Below are positions 17,523 to 25,673 of a DNA stretch of 64,000 nucleotides, piece after piece. The notes beneath the pieces are model-generated. The model ran no database searches. It was not told the DNA's origin and was given only the letters and a program-made list of their open reading frames with translations. The position numbers and the translations under genes are program-made. This DNA comes from JBALVT01 sp036960305 (GTDB lineage Bacteria; Pseudomonadota; Gammaproteobacteria; Pseudomonadales; Halieaceae), in contig JBALWA010000008.1 in the NCBI GenBank assembly GCA_036960305.1, forward strand, positions 1 to 64,000. Direction: 5' to 3'. The stretch's first letter is position 1; every line of letters begins with the position of its first letter.

Positions 17523-19221
17523 CGTTCATTCTCTCGCTGGCTTCTGCATTCCGAGCGATAACCCGTGGCTCTGAAGCCGCCTCAAAACCGCCGCCCGGTT
17601 TTGCCCGGATCATTTGGCTGGTGCCGCCCCAGGAGCGCGGATTCACATTGTGTCCCATGGCCTTCAGTGACTCCTGCAGCTCGACTGGCATATTTTTCTC
17701 TGCAAACAACATATCTGGTGCCCACTGATGATGAACTCGCTGCGTGGCGAGTGCCTGTTCGGCCGACATACCAAGGTCTATAACATTTACAATATTCTGT
17801 ACCACCTGTGTGGTAATGGTCGGCCCCCCCGCTGCGCCGAGCGCCATAACCGGTTTGCCGTCACGCACTATTATTGTGGGACTCATACTGGAAAGGGGGC
17901 GTTTGCCCGCCGCCACACTATTGGCCTCAGCTCCTACCAGACCGAAAGCATTGGGTACACCGGGCTGGGTGGAGAAGTCGTCCATCTGGTTATTCAGCAC
18001 CAGACCCGTGCCGGGTACAATAATCTTGGAACCAAAGCTTGTGTTCACCGTTGTGGTTATCGAGACCCAGTTGCCCCATTTATCAGCGGTAACCAGATGG
18101 GTGGTGTGTTTGCCGAACAAGTCCACGTCGGCTCGCGGTGGGCTGCCATAGCTAACACCCTCGGCAACCCTTTTCAGGTTGATCAGTTTTGCACGCTCTG
18201 CGGCATAAGCCGGGTCAATCAAGCCTTTTGGCACGGGCACGAAATCAGGGTCGCCCAAAAAGTGGGCGCGGTCGGCAAAAGCAATCTTCATTGCTTCGGC
18301 TAGCAGATGGTAGCGTTGTGCTTCACTTAAGGAGGCAACATCAAAGCCCTCCAGGATATTCAACATTTGGGCGACATTGACGCCTCCGGCACTGGGGGGT
18401 GGGAATCCGTATACCGTGTGGCCCCGATACTGGCTGATCACAGGCTCCCGGATTTTCATCTGGTAGTTGGCAAAATCGTCGGCTGTAATAATACCGCCGT
18501 TGTCTTTCATCCACTGGGCTACCGCGGAGGCAAACTTCCCGCGATAAAAATAATCCCCGCCTTTGGCAGCGACCTGCCTATAGGTGTTGGCCAGGTCTTT
18601 TTGCACCAGATGGTGCCCGGCGGGCCAGGGTTGGCCTTTATCATCGAGCAAAATGTCAGCAGAGCCAGGGAATTTGGCCAGGTCTTCCGCCTTGGCGGCA
18701 AGACGCCCGGCAACGGCATTGTTCAGGGCAAAACCGCGCTCGGCCAAATCTGCCGCCGGCAGCACCAGGTCCTTCCAGGATACTTCTCCTGCCCGTTTGT
18801 GCATGGCTTGATATACCGCCAGCGATCCGGGAATGCCCACGGCCAGCGGACCGGTCATACTAAGGGAGATATCCCCCTTTCCATCTACCAGGTACATATC
18901 GCGATGGGCGGCGGCCGGGGCCATCTCTCGACCATCAAATGCCTCTACCGAACCGTCAGCCCAATGTATTACCCCAAAGTTGCCACCACCGATTCCAGAG
19001 TTGTGGCTATCGACCACGCCAAGTGTGAAGGCCGCGGCAACGGCTGCATCAATAGCGTTGCCACCACGGGCCAAGGCATTGAGGCCAGCCTCAGTCGCCA
19101 GTGGGTGTACGGTGGCAACTGCACCGCTGCCATTGGCGCTGCTGGCGGCGTAGGGCGCTGCATCTGCCAGTAATGACGCGCTGAAAAGGACGGCGCCTAG
19201 GAAACTGAATACTTTACGCAT
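17515..19221 (-). CDS. ggt: Gamma-glutamyltransferase
   Basis: This is a 568-residue periplasmic N-terminal-nucleophile hydrolase that transfers or hydrolyses the gamma-glutamyl group of glutathione. A signal peptide covers residues 1-21. The autoprocessing site is T373-T-H in GKHTTHLV, with T373 as the new N-terminal nucleophile. LNNQMDDFS and the glutamate-pocket segment PLSSMSPT follow, then GAAGGP. The length matches bacterial GGTs. It lies upstream of and overlaps the saccharopine-dehydrogenase-like gene. With the decayed glutathione S-transferase next door, this short stretch was once a glutathione-related neighbourhood; that reading is inference. Confidence 0.95.
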   Translation of the reverse strand: MRKVFSFLGAVLFSASLLADAAPYAASSANGSGAVATVHPLATEAGLNALARGGNAIDAAVAAAFTLGVVDSHNSGIGGGNFGVIHWADGSVEAFDGREMAPAAAHRDMYLVDGKGDISLSMTGPLAVGIPGSLAVYQAMHKRAGEVSWKDLVLPAADLAERGFALNNAVAGRLAAKAEDLAKFPGSADILLDDKGQPWPAGHHLVQKDLANTYRQVAAKGGDYFYRGKFASAVAQWMKDNGGIITADDFANYQMKIREPVISQYRGHTVYGFPPPSAGGVNVAQMLNILEGFDVASLSEAQRYHLLAEAMKIAFADRAHFLGDPDFVPVPKGLIDPAYAAERAKLINLKRVAEGVSYGSPPRADVDLFGKHTTHLVTADKWGNWVSITTTVNTSFGSKIIVPGTGLVLNNQMDDFSTQPGVPNAFGLVGAEANSVAAGKRPLSSMSPTIIVRDGKPVMALGAAGGPTITTQVVQNIVNVIDLGMSAEQALATQRVHHQWAPDMLFAEKNMPVELQESLKAMGHNVNPRSWGGTSQMIRAKPGGGFEAASEPRVIARNAEASERMNDE

Positions 19222-19472
19222 GGGGTACCTGTTGGGATAAAATTCATAGTCCTGCCCGACAGATGATCAGGCAGCCGCTATAGCATAGATTAGATGCCAG
19301 CTTCGTGACAGGATTTGTTAGTGCAGAACCCTAAAGTGTAGCCGACAGAATTGCCGGTGGGTATATCACCTATTCACTGGCGCTATTACACCTAATACGG
19401 TATTCCATAGCTGAGAAACGGATCTAGGCTTACAATGCGTTCATCGCACTGTTAAATCCCTACGAGATAACT

Positions 19473-20378
19473 ATGTTGGCAGAGTATCTTAGACAACTCC
19501 CAGAAGCTTTCACTTTACTCTTTTACGCCTATTTGTCTTTCCTGGTCAGCTGGCCAGTGTGGTTACTTGCGGAGCGACTGACACCAGTCAATTCAAGTAC
19601 CCCTTTGTCAAATTACTGGTTCAACTGGAAGATTGTATTCAGCAATTTCATACTTACGCCTCTGTTCACCGCTTTCGCAGTTATGATCGGTTTGACCGTT
19701 GCGGGCGTCTTCGGCCTACCTGGCTTTGCCTATCCTGCCGCCGAGTTGTCACTGGGGATTCCTGTTCTGGATGTGGTACTGCAAATCATCGTGTTTTATC
19801 TAGTGTCCTGTTTTCTCGGGGATTTCTGGTATTACTGGTGGCATCGCATGCAACATGAAATACCCTTTATGTGGGAACTGCACAAGCTGCACCACAGCGA
19901 CGAACACATGAACAGCACGACTATCTTCCGTTCGCACTTTCTGGAACTGGCCGGGCAAGCTTTGGTGCGCGGCCTGACAGTGGGGTTGGTATTCGATCTC
20001 TCTGGTGCGCCGGAGACCCTGATAGCCGTTATCGCTGCAGGCTTGCTGCCGCCACTGTGGGATTATTTCATTCACGCCAATGTACGCATAGATGCGCTGA
20101 ATCGATTACTGCCATTTTTGTCTACACCGCAATACCACTGGATTCATCACTCACGCTTGAAAGTGCATCAAGATAAAAATTATGCCATCTGGCTGCCGCT
20201 GTTCGATGTGATTTTTGGCACTTACTATCGCCCTCGAGTAGATGAGTACCCACCCACAGGCTTGTCGTCGGGCGAAAAAATTGAAACGCTGTGGCATGCG
20301 CAGGCCGGGCCGATTATTGCGTGGAGCGAAATGCTGAGAGGGAAACCTCTAAATGTTGACTCAAATCGTGATCAGTGA
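19473..20378 (+). CDS. Sterol desaturase/fatty acid hydroxylase family membrane protein (paralogue 1)
   Basis: This is a 301-residue integral membrane di-iron enzyme. The histidine clusters are H124-x3-H128, H137-x2-H140-H141 and a later HWIHHSRLKVH, matching the eight-His set of the superfamily. Three to four hydrophobic segments lie at about 12-35, 53-82 and 97-122. It should hydroxylate or desaturate a lipid using O2 and an electron donor; the substrate is unknown. It is a single gene between GGT (divergent) and a convergent small ORF. Two other family members lie at 48066 and 62894, but this one lacks their N-P-E-Y-I-D-K-N-Y block. Confidence 0.9.
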   Translation: MLAEYLRQLPEAFTLLFYAYLSFLVSWPVWLLAERLTPVNSSTPLSNYWFNWKIVFSNFILTPLFTAFAVMIGLTVAGVFGLPGFAYPAAELSLGIPVLDVVLQIIVFYLVSCFLGDFWYYWWHRMQHEIPFMWELHKLHHSDEHMNSTTIFRSHFLELAGQALVRGLTVGLVFDLSGAPETLIAVIAAGLLPPLWDYFIHANVRIDALNRLLPFLSTPQYHWIHHSRLKVHQDKNYAIWLPLFDVIFGTYYRPRVDEYPPTGLSSGEKIETLWHAQAGPIIAWSEMLRGKPLNVDSNRDQ

Positions 20379-20408
20379 ACCCCTCAGTACCGTCTGGCTC
20401 TATCCCAC

Positions 20409-20627
20409 TCACCCAAACACAAAATACTCAGCACTCAGATCCAACACAACATCACCCAGCACATCTTCCAGCGGCTCATTGCCACTATCCGACTTCAATG
20501 CCACATACTCCGCAACACTGACCACAACAGCACCATCCTCATCCTGAAACAGCACTGTCTCATCTTTCACCGCCTGCAACAGCTTCTTTTTAACGTTGTT
20601 AGATACTGCAATGTCTTGAATACGCAT
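20409..20627 (-). CDS. Small hypothetical protein
   Basis: The 72-residue frame starts at the ATG at 20627 (an AGCAGG sequence lies upstream; a start at 20654 has none). It begins with basic helical sequence (NNVKKKLLQAVKDE), then VLFQDEDGAVVVSVAEYVAL, and ends in acidic, hydrophobic residues. The central strand-then-EY-x-x-L pattern faintly recalls Phd/YefM antitoxins, but no toxin gene adjoins it, so I do not call it one. It lies 50 bp downstream of the MarR gene on the same strand and may share its transcript. Confidence 0.45.
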   Translation of the reverse strand: MRIQDIAVSNNVKKKLLQAVKDETVLFQDEDGAVVVSVAEYVALKSDSGNEPLEDVLGDVVLDLSAEYFVFG

Positions 20628-20704
20628 GGTGTTCTGCCTGCTGTAGGTTCTCATAAGTTAAGTCGCTGAGTCTAAGCTAAACGATCCTGCCTTCAACTTG
20701 CAGG

Positions 20705-21256
20705 TCAATCGTGGTTGCGTTCTTTCGATGGCATGACAGGCGGGTTCGATCGATTCAGCCTTTCGACATTCGCAGGCGATTCATGCGGCCGATCCAGGGC
20801 GCCGACGTCGAGAACCGGCGAAGCGTCAATATGCTCGGCATCCATCATGTACGCCACCCGCTGCAAGGACGAGATAATCATGGTTTGCTCCCACTCTTGC
20901 AGGTCATTGAAGCGCCTGGCGAAATGTTCCTGCAAGGGTATGGGCGCATCCCTGAGTATTTCGAAACCTGTCTCTGTGAGCTGGACGTGAACCTTGCGCT
21001 TATCGACAGTGGAGCGCACTCGCTCCAGGTAGCCCTTTTTTTCCAGCCGGTCCAGAATGGAGGTTACTGTGGCCTGGCTCAGGCTGACTTCATTGGCCAA
21101 CTGCCCGATTGCGGCGCCCTCGAACCTGCGAATTGCCTGCAGCAACAGGATTTGCGGTGCCGTCAGGCCCGAGATTTTGGCCAGGTGCTTGGAGTGTAGA
21201 TCCGTGGCGCGAATAACCCTGCGCAGGGACGTCAGTACTTGTTCCAATCGATCCAC
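20705..21256 (-). CDS. MarR-family transcriptional regulator
   Basis: This is a 183-residue regulator. The GTG start at 21256 has a perfect AGGAGG site upstream. The winged helix-turn-helix is clear: IGQLANEVSLSQATVTSILD as recognition region, then LEKKGYLERVRSTVDKRKVHVQLT as wing. A ~35-residue C-terminal tail after the domain is polar. It lies 70 bp downstream of the BCCT carrier gene on the same strand. A 12-bp perfect palindrome sits 18-29 bp before the start and is a likely autoregulatory site. It may control the carrier or an unlinked gene. Confidence 0.93.
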   Translation of the reverse strand: MDRLEQVLTSLRRVIRATDLHSKHLAKISGLTAPQILLLQAIRRFEGAAIGQLANEVSLSQATVTSILDRLEKKGYLERVRSTVDKRKVHVQLTETGFEILRDAPIPLQEHFARRFNDLQEWEQTMIISSLQRVAYMMDAEHIDASPVLDVGALDRPHESPANVERLNRSNPPVMPSKERNHD

Positions 21257-21273
21257 CCTTACCTCCTATTATC

Positions 21274-21285
21274 CGTAGTACTACG
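21274..21285. promoter_or_regulatory. Perfect 12-bp palindrome, candidate MarR operator
   Basis: CGTAGTACTACG is identical to its reverse complement. It lies 18 bp from the marR GTG, between the BCCT and marR genes. MarR proteins bind palindromes of this size over their own promoters, so autoregulation is the simplest reading. Confidence 0.45.
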
Positions 21286-21326
21286 ACGATACTGATATTA
21301 CAGTGCTTACTGCCGGCAAGTAAGGG

Positions 21327-22892
21327 TCAAGACGACGTTGATTCCCGCAAATGGGCATTGAGCCCCTTGTAAAGGCTAAAACACACCACCAGTAGAATTA
21401 GCGTAAAGGGTATGCCCGCGACTACGGTCCCAGCCTGCAGTGCGGCCAATGCCTGCTGCCCGCCCCCGTAAAGTAATGCCGCCGCCAACAAGCCCTCCAT
21501 CGTCGCCCAGAAGATACGCTGGGGGACGGGTGCGTCGTGTTTTCCGCCTGCCGTGATGCCGTCAATAACGAGTGAGCCGGAGTCTGAGGACGTGATAAAA
21601 AACACCAGTACCAACACGACCCCGACCAGGGTCGTGAACTCGCTGAAAGGCAGGTTTTCGAGCATCTGGAAGGTTGCAAGGCTCATCGAACTCATACCGT
21701 TGGCCAGGCTACCAATTCCATTTTGCGCCTGGTGCAGCGCGTTCATGCCAAATACGGTCATCCAGATCAATGTCACCAGCGTCGGCACCAGGAGTACCGC
21801 GATGATAAACTCCCGGACGGTTCGCCCCTTGGAAACCCGAGCGATAAACATTCCCACGAACGGGGACCAACTGACCCACCAGGCCCAGTAGAACACCGTC
21901 CAGTCCTGCATCCACTGTTCGTCGTCCCGACCCGCCCAGTTACTCAGGGGGACGATATTGCCAAGGTAGTTCCCGGCGGTATCCACTAAAGCCCCGACGA
22001 TACTGATATCGCTACCGACCAGGATAATGAAAACCAGCAGGGCAAAAGCCAGTAACATATTGAAGTTACTCAGCACCTTGACACCACCATCCAGGCCCCG
22101 CACCACCGAGATAGTGGCAATGAACGTCACGAAGACAATGATGGATAGCTTGGTATTGAGCGCCTCTTCAGCCCCAAACAGCATGGACAAGCCTGAGTTG
22201 ACCTGCGATGCCCCAAGACCGAGAGATGTCGCCAGGCCAAATATCGTCGCCAGTACGGCAAACGTGTCAATAACGTGCCCCGGCCACCCCCAGCATCGCT
22301 CCCCGAGTAGAGGATAGAATGCAGAGCGCAAGGTGAGGGGAAGTTTGCAATTGAAGCTAAAAAACGCCAGCGCAAGCCCCATGACGGCATAGATCGCCCA
22401 GGCATGCAGCCCCCAGTGGTAAAGAGTTGCCGCCATGGCCATATCCGCAGCCTCGGGGGTTTGCGGTGAGACACCCAGGGGCGTGCCGCCAGCACCAGTA
22501 TAGTAGGTCATGGGCTCCGCCACGCCCCAGAACATCAAACCGATGCCCATACCCGCAGAAAACAGCATCGCGAACCAACTCATACGACTGAATTCAGGTT
22601 TGGCATTCACCCCACCCAGCCTTATTTTGGAAACAGGTAACACGGTGAGGGCCAGACAGAAGAACAGGATCGCAGTCACCGCCGTCATCATGAAGCTGTC
22701 AAAGGTCGCTAAACTCCAGCCACGGGCGGCGCCCAGAAGCTCATTCGTCTGAGCCGGAAACTGGATCGTGACGATGACAAATAGGATGATGAAGCTGGCG
22801 CTAACAAAGAACACCGGGTTATGAATATCCAGCCCCCATAGCCGAATATTATCTTCCCCTATGGTGTGGTCGGACAGGTATTTGTTTGCCAT
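21327..22892 (-). CDS. BCCT-family (betaine/carnitine/choline) transporter
   Basis: This is a protein of about 521 residues with twelve predicted membrane helices. The family signatures are present: GMGIGLMFWGVAEPMTYY near the N-terminal third, and the helix 8 Trp-rich motif DWTVFYWAWWVSWSPFVG followed by GMFIARVSKGRTVREF. It imports quaternary ammonium or related osmolytes with Na+ or H+. I take the ATG at 22892; a TTG ten codons upstream (22922) is also open, and neither has a strong ribosome-binding site. The C-terminus is short, so there is no long osmosensory tail as in BetP. The downstream marR may regulate it. Confidence 0.92.
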   Translation of the reverse strand: MANKYLSDHTIGEDNIRLWGLDIHNPVFFVSASFIILFVIVTIQFPAQTNELLGAARGWSLATFDSFMMTAVTAILFFCLALTVLPVSKIRLGGVNAKPEFSRMSWFAMLFSAGMGIGLMFWGVAEPMTYYTGAGGTPLGVSPQTPEAADMAMAATLYHWGLHAWAIYAVMGLALAFFSFNCKLPLTLRSAFYPLLGERCWGWPGHVIDTFAVLATIFGLATSLGLGASQVNSGLSMLFGAEEALNTKLSIIVFVTFIATISVVRGLDGGVKVLSNFNMLLAFALLVFIILVGSDISIVGALVDTAGNYLGNIVPLSNWAGRDDEQWMQDWTVFYWAWWVSWSPFVGMFIARVSKGRTVREFIIAVLLVPTLVTLIWMTVFGMNALHQAQNGIGSLANGMSSMSLATFQMLENLPFSEFTTLVGVVLVLVFFITSSDSGSLVIDGITAGGKHDAPVPQRIFWATMEGLLAAALLYGGGQQALAALQAGTVVAGIPFTLILLVVCFSLYKGLNAHLRESTSS

Positions 22893-23084
22893 CTGCGTTA
22901 CGACTCGCGGGGAGCCACTCAAAGTTTATTTAGAGTACGTCATATTACACGCATGCGGACACCTAAGAGGTTTTTTTTACATAGAACACTAAAGACTGAT
23001 TTTAGCTTTTCTGCCTCGAATACCTAGGACTTACCTCAAAATAGCCGATTTTAGGTGCCATATTCCCCTAATCCCCCCCACGGC

Positions 23085-23114
23085 TTGAGAAGAATGGTAT
23101 AAAAAAGGTATCAT
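23085..23114 (+). promoter_or_regulatory. Possible sigma-70 promoter of the TonB receptor gene
   Basis: TTGAGA (23085-23090) and TATCAT (23109-23114) are separated by 18 bases. They lie about 75 bp before the receptor start in an AT-rich stretch. Other -10-like AT boxes occur nearby, so this is one candidate among several. Confidence 0.3.
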
Positions 23115-23189
23115 TATCTTTAGTATTATAAATATTCCTGTTCGAACAATAAAAACTACAGGCTCCCCCGCTTTTTACTCGGAAATCAT

Positions 23190-25601
23190 ATGTTCAAAAA
23201 AAATGCTATGTACGGAGCCATTCTGGCGGCTTCAACGATCAACCTGGCTCACGCTCAACTCGAAGAAGTGATCGTCACGGCGACGAAGAAATCCGCCAGT
23301 ACTCAGGATATTCCTATCGCGATCACGGCGCTGGGGGAAGAATCCCTGGAGCAACTGGGGATCAAGGATTTCTCTGACTACCTCATACATTTACCGGGAG
23401 TCACTTCCGGTGGCGGCGGACCGGGCACCAATACCATTTACATCCGCGGTGTCGCCTCTACCACACCAAACACGACCACTTCCGGCGTGGCCGGCCTCGC
23501 ACCCAACGTTGCCTTCTACCTGGACGAGCAGCCGCTCTCGCAACCGGGGCGAAACCTGGACGTCTACGCGGCTGACCTGCAACGGGTTGAAGTACTGAAA
23601 GGCCCACAGGGCACCCTGTTCGGCGCCAGCTCACAGGCGGGCACCGTGCGCTTGATTACCAACAAACCAGACCCCAGCGGCTTCGCGGCCAACGTGAAAA
23701 TGGGCGCAGCGTATACCGAAGAAGGCGACCCTAGCTACAACCTGGAAGGCATGGTCAATGTGCCTATAACAGACAACTTTGCCCTTCGTGCCGTTGGGTA
23801 CACCGACAAACAGGGCGGTTATATCGACAATGTACAGGGCACTTTGACAACACGAGAAAGTGCCGCCTTCGCCGGAGGCGATACTGACTTGTCCAATGTG
23901 AACTTCCTCACAGCTGACAACGCCGCACTGGCCGAGGACGACTTCAACGAGGCGACCTACACGGGCGCACGCCTGTCCGGGCTATGGGACATCAACGACG
24001 ATTGGAGCCTGTTAGTAGGCATCGCGCAACAGAACATCGATACTGATGGGGTGTTCTTCGTGGACCCAGAACTCGACGACCTCGAGATCAGCCGCTACGA
24101 AAAAGACACGCTAAGCGACGATTATGATAACTACAATTGGACCCTGAGCGGTCGATTGGGAGCGCTAGACGTTCTCTACACCGGCGCTTACACGGAACGA
24201 GAGGCAGAATCCAAGATCGATTACACCGATTACCTCTTTGTCGGCGGGTACATCCCCTACTATATTTGCGACCACACGGTTTATTATCCCAATGGGGCGG
24301 CTCCCAGTGGCACTTGCCAGCCGCCCAACCTATTCGTGAAAAGCTCTGTAAAAACCGAAGTACAAACACACGAATTCCGAATTTCGACTGATCAAAGCCG
24401 ACGTATTCGAGGTATCGCTGGCATCTTCTACAGCGACATGGAAATACGCGAGGACAACCAGTTCACCTATCCCGGCTCGACCCAGGTCGTCGCCGACAAT
24501 GGCGAGATTGGCTTCGGACCCAACTTCTCCGCCGAACCCTCCTCGGCAGCCGACAAAGGACAGTGGGACCCGGGTGTCATCTTCCGCAATGACGTCAAGC
24601 GCACCGACGAACAAAAGGGCGTATTCGGTGAGCTCAATTTTGATATATCCGATCAATTTACCGCCACCGTTGGTGCCAGATGGTACGACATCGAAGTCGA
24701 CCTGCTCGGCAGTGCTGCGGGCTCCTGGGGCAATAAGGGACAATCGGAAGACACCAACGCGGGAAACAACCTCGACGAGATATTCAGCGGAGAGAATGAC
24801 ACGGCCGAAACCGATGGCGTGATTGGGAAGGTCAGTCTCACCTGGACGCCAAACGCAGACCAGCTCTACTATGTCACCTGGTCGGAAGGCTACCGCCCCG
24901 GCTTCCTTAACCGCCCGGGTGGTTCTGTATCGCAAGATGGCAGCTACACGGTGCCCTTTTCCTTTGATACGGACGACGTGACCAACTACGAACTGGGCTG
25001 GAAGCTTGACCTACTGGACGGTACCCTGCGTTTTAATGGGGACATATTCTTCGTCGAGGTCGAGAATATGCAGATAGGCATCTTCGACACCAGCATCACC
25101 AACCTCTTCTTCTCCGACAACGCTGCAGATGCAGAGGTGACCGGACTGGAAGGCGATGTTACCTGGGCACCTGGCTCTGTACCCGGGCTGATAATGAGCG
25201 GCGGCTTCTCTTTTCTCGACACAGAAATCACCGAAAGTTTCGTCTCCCAGTTCGTTAACGTAGGTGACGACCTGGCTTTTGCGCCCGAGTTACAGTTCAC
25301 CCTCAATGGAAGATACGAGTGGGACATCTTCTCCGGAAAACTGGCCCACGTTATGTCTTACGTCAGCTACTCGGATGAAGTCAACACCGACATCGTGGCG
25401 GACAACAGCGTAACGCTGGACAGCTGGTACTTGTGGGGCGCCACTGCCGGTATTAGCTCCGATGATTGGACCGCTGAGCTCTATGTGGAAAACCTGACAG
25501 ATGAAAGAGCGGAAGTCTCGGGTAACGCCATATTCAACCGCGCGAGGGTCACCCTGGCCAGGCCACGCACAATGGGCATGCGTTTCTCCTACAACTTCTA
25601 A
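23190..25601 (+). CDS. TonB-dependent outer-membrane receptor
   Basis: This is an 803-residue receptor. A signal peptide (to about residue 22) is followed at once by the TonB box EEVIVTATK (25-33). The plug domain (about 40-160) has the usual VEVLKGPQGTLFGASSQAGTVRLIT segment, here in overlapping pieces, and a 22-strand barrel ends in an aromatic strand (MGMRFSYNF). It belongs to the iron-complex/uncharacterised type common in marine gammaproteobacteria, and the ligand cannot be told. It is transcribed alone; a strong terminator follows at 25621. The divergent neighbour is the BCCT carrier. Confidence 0.94.
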   Translation: MFKKNAMYGAILAASTINLAHAQLEEVIVTATKKSASTQDIPIAITALGEESLEQLGIKDFSDYLIHLPGVTSGGGGPGTNTIYIRGVASTTPNTTTSGVAGLAPNVAFYLDEQPLSQPGRNLDVYAADLQRVEVLKGPQGTLFGASSQAGTVRLITNKPDPSGFAANVKMGAAYTEEGDPSYNLEGMVNVPITDNFALRAVGYTDKQGGYIDNVQGTLTTRESAAFAGGDTDLSNVNFLTADNAALAEDDFNEATYTGARLSGLWDINDDWSLLVGIAQQNIDTDGVFFVDPELDDLEISRYEKDTLSDDYDNYNWTLSGRLGALDVLYTGAYTEREAESKIDYTDYLFVGGYIPYYICDHTVYYPNGAAPSGTCQPPNLFVKSSVKTEVQTHEFRISTDQSRRIRGIAGIFYSDMEIREDNQFTYPGSTQVVADNGEIGFGPNFSAEPSSAADKGQWDPGVIFRNDVKRTDEQKGVFGELNFDISDQFTATVGARWYDIEVDLLGSAAGSWGNKGQSEDTNAGNNLDEIFSGENDTAETDGVIGKVSLTWTPNADQLYYVTWSEGYRPGFLNRPGGSVSQDGSYTVPFSFDTDDVTNYELGWKLDLLDGTLRFNGDIFFVEVENMQIGIFDTSITNLFFSDNAADAEVTGLEGDVTWAPGSVPGLIMSGGFSFLDTEITESFVSQFVNVGDDLAFAPELQFTLNGRYEWDIFSGKLAHVMSYVSYSDEVNTDIVADNSVTLDSWYLWGATAGISSDDWTAELYVENLTDERAEVSGNAIFNRARVTLARPRTMGMRFSYNF

Positions 25602-25620
25602 TACAGGGCTCGCCACACCC

Positions 25621-25651
25621 ATGTCCCGGCGGTAGAATGCCGGGACATTTT
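25621..25651 (+). terminator. Rho-independent terminator after the TonB receptor
   Basis: A perfect 10-bp GC-rich stem (ATGTCCCGGC with GCCGGGACAT) encloses an 8-base loop and ends in TTTT. It lies 20 bp after the receptor stop codon and 22 bp before the next start. It should separate the receptor from the sulfotransferase gene. Confidence 0.85.
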
Positions 25652-25673
25652 CGTTCTGCCCCCAGGCTTTCTC

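Noticed and set aside
18367..19173. A 268-codon antisense open frame opposite gamma-glutamyltransferase
   Set aside because: The opposite strand encodes a complete GGT with its nucleophile, so this is a coding shadow.
20409..20654. Antitoxin of a toxin-antitoxin pair
   Set aside because: The similarity to Phd/YefM is faint and no toxin-like gene adjoins it.
22965..22985. ACCT-AAG-AGGT followed by eight T residues, terminator-like
   Set aside because: It lies in the divergent region between the BCCT and TonB receptor genes, where no transcript is expected to end, and the stem is only 4 bp.
24330..24935. A 201-codon antisense open frame inside the TonB receptor
   Set aside because: It lies wholly opposite a well-supported receptor, has no ribosome-binding site, and its translation resembles no family.
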